Shown here: positions 40,834 through 49,756 of the stretch, one piece after another
Layout: each line of letters starts with the position of its first letter
Numbering within the stretch: the stretch's first letter is position 1
NCBI RefSeq assembly: GCF_964036595.1
Contig: NZ_OZ038523.1
Location: 2,238,501 to 2,302,500, forward strand
Source of the DNA: Tenacibaculum sp. 190524A05c
GTDB lineage: Bacteria > Bacteroidota > Bacteroidia > Flavobacteriales > Flavobacteriaceae
Reading direction: 5' to 3'
Length of the DNA: 64,000 bases
Notes under the pieces: model-generated
The model's input: only the letters and a program-made list of their open reading frames with translations
What the model was told of the DNA's origin: nothing
Databases searched by the model: none
Made by a program: the position numbers and the translations under genes

Positions 40834-42729
40834 TTATCCTTTTAACCAAGCATTTAATAAGTCTTTTTGTTTTTGTGAAGCATCTTCTTTTCTTAATAAC
40901 GATTTTCCAGAAGTATACGCTTGAGTAAGTGCTCCTTTAATAACAACTTCCTTACCATCTCTTTCTAACTTTACTTCTATCTTCTCTCCTGGTTGCCATC
41001 TAAATACTCCTTGAAATACAGTATTTGCATTTTGTGGAGATAACTTCACTCCATTAATTTCTTTAATGATATCATTTGGTTTAACACCTTGCTCTGTCCA
41101 ATAACTATTCTCAGCAACTACATCATTAAAAATAATGTTTCCAGTAGCTAAATCAGGACTTACAATAAACACTCCTTTTCCTTGAATGTAATTAGTTTTT
41201 ACTTTTCCATTAGCAAAGTCAATTCCAACTTTTTCAAAGAATTTAGTATAATCAATTGGAGTTCCACCTACAACATGTGTATTTAAGAATTCTCCAACAG
41301 AAGGATACGTCATTTTTATAATTTCTTCTATTAAAGTGTCATCCGAAAACGGTTTGTCCTTTCCATATTTATTAGATAATTCTTTCATTAAAGATAAAAT
41401 TCCTCTTTGACCATTACTTTCTTCACGCATTAAAATATCAATACACATTCCAATTAATGCTCCTTTTTGATATACGTTGATGTACTGATCGTGATATTTT
41501 TTCTCTAATATGTTTTCACTCATTTTAGTGAAACTCATAGCATCATCCATTCCAGCAGCACGAGTAATTTTATCAATTAACTTTGCAAAAAACTCTTCTT
41601 CACTTACTAAATCTTTATTGATTTGGAATAACGTAGCGAAATATTCTGTTACTCCTTCATACATCCATAAATGTTTAGAGAATGTTGGTTGATTATAATC
41701 GAAATAATGAACATCTTCTGAATGTACACTTAATGGTGTTACAATATGAAAAAACTCATGAGAAACCACATCAATCATCGATTCTGCTAATTGATCATCT
41801 TTCATAAATTCAGGTAAAACTACCACCGTTGAAGTGTGATGTTCTAAAGCTCCAAATCCTTTTGGTGCTGTTTCACCATTTCCGGCTAAGTATAAATAGA
41901 TATCATATCTTGGAGTACTATTAATACTTCCTAAATATGACTTTTGCGCCTGCATCATTTTCTCCATTACTGCTTTAATTTTCTTTGCAGAATGTTTTTT
42001 TGTTGGTGAATACACACTTAATACAATTTTAATATCACCAACTTGGAATTCCTCAACATCTAATTCACCATAAAACATTGGATTATCCGTGATATCAAAA
42101 TAACGAGGTGCGAAATAACTAGACGTTATAGTTTTACCATCTTCACTAGCTTTTGAGCCTACTTCTTCTAAAGCTGAAGTTCTTAAAAACTTTGACGGAG
42201 CTATAACATCTAATTTATATTGATTGCTTTTTAAAGAATCAAAATACCCGATAAAACCATGAAGGTTTAACACATAATTTGTGTCTTCAATATTTGTTCC
42301 TGATGGAGAAAATGGAACTTCCTCAGTTCCAATTCCACCAACTTTTTCTTGATCGAATGTATCGTTTACTAAGTAGGTTACCTTATCTAAATTTACAGCA
42401 TTTGAAATTTCCCAAGTATTTGTATCTACCTTAGTTACTTGTAATGGATTTCCATCATAATCTAACGCTTGAAAAGTATCTATGTATTTACCAAAATCAC
42501 TTACAGAATAAGTACCCTGAACAACTCTTGGTAATCTATACACTACTTTTTCAGTTCTAAAGCGACCAGGATTAATAGTTACTGGGACTTTATCATTTTC
42601 AACTTTTGTTAGGTCTACTATTGTTTCGATAGGAGAATTTGTAGCAAAATCGTTTGTAACAGATTTAGTAGAGTTACAGCCTACCAACAACAATCCAGCA
42701 GCAATGGCTGTTAATTTATGCATGTTCAT
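40834..42729 (-). CDS. M61-family metallopeptidase lipoprotein with PDZ domain
   Basis: 631-aa glycyl-aminopeptidase-like enzyme. Lipobox AAGLLLVGC (C18, or C16 from the second ATG). N-terminal beta-rich domain, then the zinc site VVSHEFFHIVTP (H324, E325, H328) with E358 in WMYEGVTEYF, and a C-terminal PDZ domain (about 500-600: VVAENSYWTEQGVKPNDIIKEINGV). Cell-envelope peptidase; specificity for N-terminal Gly or Ala is known from the family only. Confidence 0.9.
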   Translation of the reverse strand: MNMHKLTAIAAGLLLVGCNSTKSVTNDFATNSPIETIVDLTKVENDKVPVTINPGRFRTEKVVYRLPRVVQGTYSVSDFGKYIDTFQALDYDGNPLQVTKVDTNTWEISNAVNLDKVTYLVNDTFDQEKVGGIGTEEVPFSPSGTNIEDTNYVLNLHGFIGYFDSLKSNQYKLDVIAPSKFLRTSALEEVGSKASEDGKTITSSYFAPRYFDITDNPMFYGELDVEEFQVGDIKIVLSVYSPTKKHSAKKIKAVMEKMMQAQKSYLGSINSTPRYDIYLYLAGNGETAPKGFGALEHHTSTVVVLPEFMKDDQLAESMIDVVSHEFFHIVTPLSVHSEDVHYFDYNQPTFSKHLWMYEGVTEYFATLFQINKDLVSEEEFFAKLIDKITRAAGMDDAMSFTKMSENILEKKYHDQYINVYQKGALIGMCIDILMREESNGQRGILSLMKELSNKYGKDKPFSDDTLIEEIIKMTYPSVGEFLNTHVVGGTPIDYTKFFEKVGIDFANGKVKTNYIQGKGVFIVSPDLATGNIIFNDVVAENSYWTEQGVKPNDIIKEINGVKLSPQNANTVFQGVFRWQPGEKIEVKLERDGKEVVIKGALTQAYTSGKSLLRKEDASQKQKDLLNAWLKG

Positions 42730-42868
42730 TTCTTATTTAGTTTTAATGGATAATAAGTTGGCGAAAGTTACAAACTGTTACAGTACTATTAGAATATTTA
42801 ACTGTTTTTCACATTTTAAACTCACATAAACAAGGTATTTGGTATGCTCTAAAATAGGATAGAAATAA

Positions 42869-42894
42869 AAAAGCTCCTGAAAAGGAGCTTTTAT
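42869..42894. terminator. Intrinsic terminator after ileS-dksA operon
   Basis: Stem AAAAGCTCCT / AGGAGCTTTT, loop GAAA, then TTATTTT on the plus strand and T-rich on the minus strand. Confidence 0.85.
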
Positions 42895-42901
42895 TTTGTC
42901 T

Positions 42902-43282
42902 TTATTGTTTTCTTTTTGCCTCAATACTAAGTGTTGCATGAGGAACTAATTTCAAACGTTCTTTTTGAATAAGTTTACCTGTAACTCTACAAACACCATA
43001 CGTTTTATTTTCAATACGGATTAATGCGTTTTTAAGGTCTCTAATAAACTTCTCTTGACGAATTGCTAATTGCATATTCGCTTCTTTAGCCATGGTATCA
43101 GTACCGTCTTCGAAAGATTTAAATGTAGGTGAAGTATCATCTGTACCATTATCAGCACCATTTTTATATGATGATTTTAATAATTCTAAATCTTCTTCAG
43201 CCCTTTCGATTTTCTTTTGAATAATCTCTTTAAACTCTTGTAAGTCCGAGTCTGAATACCTTACTTTAATATCTTCTGCCAT
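42902..43282 (-). CDS. TraR/DksA-family protein with degenerate zinc finger
   Basis: 126 aa. N-terminal coiled coil (LQEFKEIIQKKIERAEEDLELLK, about 15-37), the acidic turn DNGTDDTSPTFKSFEDG, then the C-terminal motif YGVCRVTGKLIQKERLKLVP. The four-cysteine finger of DksA is reduced to one Cys (positions otherwise T, H and S), so zinc binding is doubtful. The DksA acidic tip DxxDxA is not clear either. Second gene after ileS (4 bp gap). Confidence 0.85.
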   Translation of the reverse strand: MAEDIKVRYSDSDLQEFKEIIQKKIERAEEDLELLKSSYKNGADNGTDDTSPTFKSFEDGTDTMAKEANMQLAIRQEKFIRDLKNALIRIENKTYGVCRVTGKLIQKERLKLVPHATLSIEAKRKQ

Positions 43283-43286
43283 ACTA

Positions 43287-46200
43287 CTAAGCTTTTTCGA
43301 TTAACATTCTACTTTTAATGGTATCGAATTCAATTTCTGTACCATTTTCTAATGCTTCCACAAAAACTAACTCGTTAGTTAATGTTTCCGTCTTAATGTA
43401 GTTTTCGTTAGCTAAAACAGATTGTTGTAGTTCTTCAAAGTTCAGGAAAGTAAGTTTGATTTTATCTGTTACCTCAAAGCCAGAATCTTTACGGGCATTT
43501 TGAATTCTATTTACTAATTCTCTTGCGATTCCTTCTTTTCGTAAATCTTCAGTTATCGTAACATCTAAAGCAACCGTTATTCCATCTGCATTTGCTACAA
43601 GCCAACCTTCAATATCTTTTGACGAAATTTCTACATCTTCTGTTCCTAATGTAATACTTTTTCCGTTAATTTCGATAGAAATTTGACCTTCTTTTTCTAC
43701 AGTATTTATCTGTTCTTGGGTAAAAGACTGAATTTCAGAAGAAACCAATTTCATATCTTTTCCAAATTTTGGACCTAGTGCTTTGAAATTTGGTTTGATT
43801 TGTTTCACTAATATACCAGAAGCGTCATCTAATAACTCAATTTCCTTTACGTTAACCTCCGATTTTATTAAAGAAGAAACGGCATTAATCTCTTCTTTTT
43901 GAGCATCATCTAATACAGGAATCATAATTTTCTGTAATGGCTGACGAACTTTAATTTTTTCTTTAGCTCTTAATGAAAGTACTAATGAAGAAATAGTTTG
44001 TGCGTTTTCCATTTTACGCTCTAATGATTTATCCACCACCGAAGCATCAAATTTTGGAAATTCTGCTAAGTGAACACTTTCAAAAGTTTCCTTACCAGTA
44101 GCTGCATTTAAATCTTTATATAAACGATCCATAAAGAATGGTGCAACAGGAGCTCCTAATTTTGCAACAGTTTCCATACATGTATATAATGTTTGGTATG
44201 CTGAAATTTTATCTTGAGCATATTCTCCTTTCCAGAAACGTCTTCTACATAAACGAACATACCAGTTACTTAAATGATCTTGTACAAAATCAGAAATTGC
44301 TCTTGTAGCTCTTGTAGGTTCATAATCCGCATAGAATTTATCAACCTTATCAACCAATGTATTTAATTCAGATAAAATCCAACGATCAATCTCTGGACGT
44401 TCTGCTAATGGAACATTTGCTTCACTGTAATTAAATCCATCAATGTTTGCATATAAACTGAAGAATGAATACGTATTATATAATGTTCCGAAGAACTTAC
44501 GTTTTACTTCTTCTATACCTGCAATATCAAATTTTAAGTTATCCCAAGGATTTGCATTAGAAATCATATACCAACGCGTAGCATCAGGACCATATTCTGC
44601 TAATGTTGTAAACGGATCAACTGCATTTCCTAAACGCTTTGACATTTTTTGTCCGTTTTTATCTAACACTAATCCATTAGATACCACATTTTTATATGCT
44701 ACAGAATCAAATACCATAGTACCAATTGCATGTAATGTATAGAACCATCCACGAGTTTGGTCTACTCCTTCTGCAATAAAGTTTGCTGGGTAACTCTTTT
44801 TATTATCAACTAATTCTTTGTTTTCAAATGGATAGTGCCATTGTGCATATGGCATTGATCCTGAATCGAACCAAACATCAATTAAATCACTTTCACGACG
44901 CATAGGTTTTCCTGATGCAGAAACTAAAATGATTTTATCTACAACATTCTTATGAAGATCTACTTTTTCGTAGTTTTCTTCAGACATGTTTCCTACTTCG
45001 AAATCAGCAAAAATATCAGCCCCCATAACACCAGCTTCAACCGCTTTTGCTATTTCTCCTTTTAACTCTTCTAAAGATCCGATACAAACTTGCTCAGTTC
45101 CGTCTTCTGTTCTCCAAATTGGTAATGGAATTCCCCAGAAACGAGAACGTGATAAATTCCAATCATTAGCATTCTTTAACCAATTTCCAAAACGACCTTC
45201 TCCAGTTGATTTTGGTTTCCAGTTAATCGTTTCATTTAAATCGAACATTCTATCCTTAACATCAGTTACTTTGATGAACCAAGAATCTAATGGATAGTAT
45301 AAAATTGGTTTGTCTGTACGCCAACAGTTTGGATAACTGTGCACATACTTTTCAACCTTAAATGCTTTATTTTCTGTTTTTAATTTAATCGCTAATTCAA
45401 CATCAACAGATTTTTCTGGAGCTTCACCATCAGTGTAATATTCATTCTTTACATACTTACCAGCGAACTCTTTCAATTCTGGTCTGAATTTACCTTGTAA
45501 GTCAACTAAAGGAACAGGATTTCCATTTTCATCTAACACTAACATCGGTGGAATTTCAGGAACAGCTTGCTTCGCCACAAATGCATCATCTGCACCAAAT
45601 GTTGGAGCTGTATGTACGATTCCTGTACCATCCTCTGTTGTTACGAAATCACCAGAAATTACTCTAAATGCATTTTCTGCGTTTTCATATGGTAGTACAT
45701 AATCTATTAATTGTTCGTATTTGATTCCAACTAAGTCGGCACCAACAAACTCTTTAACGATGAAATATGGTATTACCTTGTCACCATCTTTATATGATAA
45801 TAACTCAGACTTATCTTCTACTTGATTGAACTTTTTCCCTGCGAATTGCTTACCAACTAAGTTTTTTGCTAAAACTACATTGATTGGTTTAAACGTATAT
45901 TGGTTATAGGTTTCAACTAAAACATATTCTATTTTAGGACCAACAGTTAATGCTGTGTTACTTGGTAATGTCCAAGGAGTTGTTGTCCATGCTAAGAAGT
46001 GAATATCACCTTCATTTTGTAGAAAATCTGGTAATGTTTCTTCTAAAGCTTTGAACTGAGCAACGACTGTAGTATCTGTTACATCCTGATACGTTCCTGG
46101 TTGATTTAATTCGTGCGAACTTAAACCTGTCCCTGCTTTTGGCGAATATGGCTGAATTGTATATCCTTTGTATAATAAATCTTTATCATAAATCTGTTTC

Positions 46201-46694
46201 AATAACCACCAAACAGATTCCATGTATTTAGATTTGTATGTGATATATGGATCATTCATATCAACCCAATATCCCATTTTATGCGTCAAATTATTCCAAA
46301 TATCTGTATAACGCATTACTGCTTTTTTACAAGCTTCGTTGTATTCTTCAACAGTAATTTTAGAACCGATATCCTCTTTTGTGATTCCTAATTCTTTTTC
46401 AACACCAAGTTCAACTGGTAATCCGTGAGTATCCCAACCTGCTTTACGCTTAACTTGATATCCTTTTTGTGTTTTATAACGACAAAAAATATCTTTAATA
46501 GAACGTGCCATAACATGGTGAATTCCTGGTAAACCATTTGCAGATGGTGGACCTTCGAAAAACACAAATGGTTCATTTCCTTCTCGTGTAGTAACACTTT
46601 TTTCAAAGATGTTATTTTCCTCCCAATAGTTTAAGATTTCTTCTGCTACTTTTGGTAGGTCTAATCCTTTGTATTCAGTAAAATTCTTACTCAT
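43287..46694 (-). CDS. ileS: Isoleucyl-tRNA synthetase
   Basis: 1135-aa class Ia synthetase. HIGH-type motif FFEGPPSANGLPGIHHVMAR, editing (CP1) domain with the LAWTTTPWTLPSNTAL stretch and GTGIVHTAPTFGADD, KMSKS-type loop GQKMSKRLGN, and anticodon-binding domain with WYVRLCRRRFW. The length fits the long IleS form common in Bacteroidota (about 1130 aa), which lacks the C-terminal zinc domain of the E. coli type. Operon with the DksA-like gene. Confidence 0.97.
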   Translation of the reverse strand: MSKNFTEYKGLDLPKVAEEILNYWEENNIFEKSVTTREGNEPFVFFEGPPSANGLPGIHHVMARSIKDIFCRYKTQKGYQVKRKAGWDTHGLPVELGVEKELGITKEDIGSKITVEEYNEACKKAVMRYTDIWNNLTHKMGYWVDMNDPYITYKSKYMESVWWLLKQIYDKDLLYKGYTIQPYSPKAGTGLSSHELNQPGTYQDVTDTTVVAQFKALEETLPDFLQNEGDIHFLAWTTTPWTLPSNTALTVGPKIEYVLVETYNQYTFKPINVVLAKNLVGKQFAGKKFNQVEDKSELLSYKDGDKVIPYFIVKEFVGADLVGIKYEQLIDYVLPYENAENAFRVISGDFVTTEDGTGIVHTAPTFGADDAFVAKQAVPEIPPMLVLDENGNPVPLVDLQGKFRPELKEFAGKYVKNEYYTDGEAPEKSVDVELAIKLKTENKAFKVEKYVHSYPNCWRTDKPILYYPLDSWFIKVTDVKDRMFDLNETINWKPKSTGEGRFGNWLKNANDWNLSRSRFWGIPLPIWRTEDGTEQVCIGSLEELKGEIAKAVEAGVMGADIFADFEVGNMSEENYEKVDLHKNVVDKIILVSASGKPMRRESDLIDVWFDSGSMPYAQWHYPFENKELVDNKKSYPANFIAEGVDQTRGWFYTLHAIGTMVFDSVAYKNVVSNGLVLDKNGQKMSKRLGNAVDPFTTLAEYGPDATRWYMISNANPWDNLKFDIAGIEEVKRKFFGTLYNTYSFFSLYANIDGFNYSEANVPLAERPEIDRWILSELNTLVDKVDKFYADYEPTRATRAISDFVQDHLSNWYVRLCRRRFWKGEYAQDKISAYQTLYTCMETVAKLGAPVAPFFMDRLYKDLNAATGKETFESVHLAEFPKFDASVVDKSLERKMENAQTISSLVLSLRAKEKIKVRQPLQKIMIPVLDDAQKEEINAVSSLIKSEVNVKEIELLDDASGILVKQIKPNFKALGPKFGKDMKLVSSEIQSFTQEQINTVEKEGQISIEINGKSITLGTEDVEISSKDIEGWLVANADGITVALDVTITEDLRKEGIARELVNRIQNARKDSGFEVTDKIKLTFLNFEELQQSVLANENYIKTETLTNELVFVEALENGTEIEFDTIKSRMLIEKA

Positions 46695-46761
46695 TTTGTC
46701 GTTCTATATAGTGAATTTGCGAAATTACATATTTTATTGTAATTGTAAGGGTTAACAAAGC

Positions 46762-46793
46762 AAAAACGCTTCTAAAAATAGAAGCGTTTTTTT
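46762..46793. terminator. Intrinsic terminator of the adhesin-PorP-OmpA operon
   Basis: Stem AAAAACGCTTCTA / TAGAAGCGTTTTT, loop AAAA; follows the OmpA-family gene stop on the minus strand. Confidence 0.88.
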
Positions 46794-46811
46794 GTTTTAT
46801 GATATTTCTTG

Positions 46812-48776
46812 TTATTGATTGCTGGTAGAAACGTTTTTTCCGCCTTTTACAATGTAGAAATATGATCTTCTATTCTTCTGATGTTCTTCCTTTGAACACT
46901 TGCTTTGATTCGCATCATCACAGTGGTTTAACAATCTATCTTCTCCATATCCAATCGCACTTTGTATTCGACTGGCTGCAATACCTCTTGAGATGATATA
47001 ATCTCTTGTTGATTTTGCTCTGTTATCAGATAAGTTTCTGTTGTACGCTTTCGTTCCTCGACTATCAGTATGAGATTCGATCTTAATCACCATATCTGGA
47101 TTATTGTTCATTACCGTTACAATATGCTCTAACTCATACTCCGCATCTTCTCTAATGTTGTACAAATCAAAATCAAAGAATATCGGATTGATAACAATCT
47201 GTGCCGCCTCTGGACTTTCTACAATTAACGATTCTAAAGCTAAATCTGTTTTGATTTCCTTCTTGTTAATGTCCTCTGTAGCTGTTTCCTTTTGATCATT
47301 TCGGTAATCATCTTTTGAAGCGCTTACCGTAAAATTGTTCTCACAGTCGATATCTTTAAAAGTATATTTTCCATCTGCCTGTGTTACTTGCTCACTAACT
47401 GGTGCTCCACTCTCATCTATTAATCGAACTGTGGCTCCTGAGATCGGTTTACCTGTGTTTACATCGGTTACATATCCTCCAATGTCTTCCTTACATCTAT
47501 AGATCACAAAACTGTAGATATCATCATCTCCCTTTCCTCCTTTTCTATTGGAAGAAAAGTATCCGTATGATTTATCTTCACTGATCACGAAACTAAAATC
47601 GTCTCTCGGACCATTTATTGGGCTTCCTAGATTGACAGGATCAGTGTACTTATTATCTACATATTTGGCTTCAAACACATCTAAAGCTCCTAAACCTAAA
47701 TGACCATCAGATGCAAAGTACATGGTATTTTCACTATCAATACTTGGAAACATCTCTCTTGCTTCTGTATTTATTGGTGCGCCTAAATTCTTTACTTCTC
47801 CGTAACTCCCATCATCTTCTATCGCAACCTTATAGATATCGGTAGCTCCTAGTCCTCCTGACATATCTGATACAAAGTATAGTGTCTTCTCATCTGCACT
47901 TAATGCTGGATGTCCGCATGAATATTCATTACTGTTAAATGGTAATTCTCTAACATCATCCCAATTCCCATTATTTAAGGTAGCCTTGTATATCTTTAAG
48001 TGAGTTACTCGGTTCTTATCTCCTTCTAACTTATCGTCATTGTAATTATCTCTGGTGAAATACATCGTTTTACCATCTCCTGTAACAATAGCGTTAGATT
48101 CATGATAACGCGTATTTAAAGATGGTAACTTCTCAGAAGCACTTACCTGAAGTCCTTTTTCAATATCATTACTCAAATCTGCATCGGCAGTATAGATATT
48201 TAAAAACGGTTGCTCGTTCCACTTGTATAACTTCTTATCAAACTTTGAACCTTCTGGTTTAGTAGATGCGAAATACAACTTATCTCCGTAGATAAAACCT
48301 CCAAAATCTGAATACTTCGTATTGATCTCTAAGTTCTGAATACTAACATACGTCTTCTTACGATTAGAGTACTTCACAAAGTAATCTGCATTCTTTTCTA
48401 AAGCTAAGGCTCTTGAATCTTCTCCCTTTACTTCTTTTAACTTACGAAGCCATGAATCTGATTCATCAACCTTACCATTACTCTTTAAGGCTTGAGCATA
48501 TCTGAACATATATTCTGGTGATACCTGATCTTTGTATTTCTCAAATAAAATACGGTACCACTTCTCTGCCTCACTTGTATTGGTATTGTAATAATGAGAA
48601 TCTCCTAGCCTACTAATGACTAGTTCTGACTCATCTCCTTTGTTATAAATAACCTCATATAACTCAGCAGATTTCTTATACGCAAACTCCTTGAAGTAAC
48701 GATCTGCTGCATAACGCCTTTGTGAAAAAGACGAAAAGCTAATTATTAAAAAATAAATTAGTAATAGTTTCCTCAT
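46812..48776 (-). CDS. OmpA-family protein with TPR, PD40 and CarboxypepD-like domains (PorE-like)
   Basis: 654 aa, signal peptide MRKLLLIYFLIISFSSFS. Tetratricopeptide-like helices (about 20-130), beta-propeller PD40/WD40-like repeats (YFASTKPEGSKF, MYFTRDNYNDDK, LYFVSDMSGGLGATDIYK, MYFASDGHLGLGALDVFE), a carboxypeptidase-regulatory-like beta domain (IGGYVTDVNTGKPISGATV), and a C-terminal OmpA peptidoglycan-binding domain (IESHTDSRGTKAYNRNLSDNRA). This architecture matches proteins that accompany PorP/SprF in type IX secretion operons. Third gene of the operon, tying the secreted giant adhesin to the cell wall. Confidence 0.9.
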   Translation of the reverse strand: MRKLLLIYFLIISFSSFSQRRYAADRYFKEFAYKKSAELYEVIYNKGDESELVISRLGDSHYYNTNTSEAEKWYRILFEKYKDQVSPEYMFRYAQALKSNGKVDESDSWLRKLKEVKGEDSRALALEKNADYFVKYSNRKKTYVSIQNLEINTKYSDFGGFIYGDKLYFASTKPEGSKFDKKLYKWNEQPFLNIYTADADLSNDIEKGLQVSASEKLPSLNTRYHESNAIVTGDGKTMYFTRDNYNDDKLEGDKNRVTHLKIYKATLNNGNWDDVRELPFNSNEYSCGHPALSADEKTLYFVSDMSGGLGATDIYKVAIEDDGSYGEVKNLGAPINTEAREMFPSIDSENTMYFASDGHLGLGALDVFEAKYVDNKYTDPVNLGSPINGPRDDFSFVISEDKSYGYFSSNRKGGKGDDDIYSFVIYRCKEDIGGYVTDVNTGKPISGATVRLIDESGAPVSEQVTQADGKYTFKDIDCENNFTVSASKDDYRNDQKETATEDINKKEIKTDLALESLIVESPEAAQIVINPIFFDFDLYNIREDAEYELEHIVTVMNNNPDMVIKIESHTDSRGTKAYNRNLSDNRAKSTRDYIISRGIAASRIQSAIGYGEDRLLNHCDDANQSKCSKEEHQKNRRSYFYIVKGGKNVSTSNQ

Positions 48777-48785
48777 AATATTAAT

Positions 48786-49724
48786 TTAAAAGAACCTTGG
48801 CGATTTAAACACGCGTTCCCTGAATATATCCCAACGTAACATAAGCTCATATGTTCCCGAATTGTAATTGCTATAATTTGACGTAGTCAAATCATATGCA
48901 AAACCTATGTTTAAGTTCTTTGTTGCTTGTAACCCTAATAAAGCACTGATGGAGTCGTCCCACCTCCATGCTAATCCTGCAGCAAACTTCTCATTAAATA
49001 AAAAGTTAGCCGAAACATCTAATGATAATGGTGCCCCGTTCACCACCTTAACTAATGTAGCTGGCTTGAACTTTAACGTCTCGCTTAAGTCAAATACATA
49101 ACCCGCGATACCAAAAAAGTGTAAGCGCTCCTCAGCTAAATCTCCGCTCCCAAAACTCGTCGTACCAACTGTATCATCGTAATGATCTGTCCGTAGAAAG
49201 TTCGGAATTGCGGCACCAAGATACCAATTTGATTTATAAAAATAAATCCCAGCTCCAATTGTAGGTAAGAACTTACTGATATTACCCTCAAAAATACGCT
49301 CTTGCTGAAGAGCCGTTCCTTTACTCCAATCAATTCCTAAATGACGACCTCCTAACTTTAATCCAAAGGCTAAATTACCATCATTACTCGTACGAATTGT
49401 ATAAGAAACATTGGCATCTAAATAAATCTCACTCGAGGGACCAATCCTATCATTAGTAATACTAATACCTAATCCTACTCCACTATAACCTATCGCAGTA
49501 TCGTAACTAAATGTTTGTGAATCTGGTGCACCATCTAAACCAACCCATTGTGTTCGGCCTAAGGCAGTAATCACCGTATGATTATTCGATCCAGCGTAAG
49601 CAGGGTTAACACTCATCGTGTTATACATATACTGCGTATACTGAGGATCTTGTTGTGAGAATAATACTCCAACCTTAAATAAGATAATGAGTATTAAAAA
49701 TTTATATGTTACTATGCTATTCAT
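48786..49724 (-). CDS. PorP/SprF-family type IX secretion membrane protein
   Basis: 312-aa outer membrane beta-barrel. Signal peptide (about 1-24), then the hallmark QQDPQYTQYMYNTMSVNPAYAGS, repeated beta-strands and the closing MLRWDIFRERVFKSPRFF. PorP/SprF proteins assist secretion of a partner with a gliding-type C-terminal domain; the partner here is the adhesin encoded just upstream in the operon. Confidence 0.94.
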   Translation of the reverse strand: MNSIVTYKFLILIILFKVGVLFSQQDPQYTQYMYNTMSVNPAYAGSNNHTVITALGRTQWVGLDGAPDSQTFSYDTAIGYSGVGLGISITNDRIGPSSEIYLDANVSYTIRTSNDGNLAFGLKLGGRHLGIDWSKGTALQQERIFEGNISKFLPTIGAGIYFYKSNWYLGAAIPNFLRTDHYDDTVGTTSFGSGDLAEERLHFFGIAGYVFDLSETLKFKPATLVKVVNGAPLSLDVSANFLFNEKFAAGLAWRWDDSISALLGLQATKNLNIGFAYDLTTSNYSNYNSGTYELMLRWDIFRERVFKSPRFF

Positions 49725-49756
49725 ATCCCTATTATGTTGTTTCTTGTTTCTTATGC

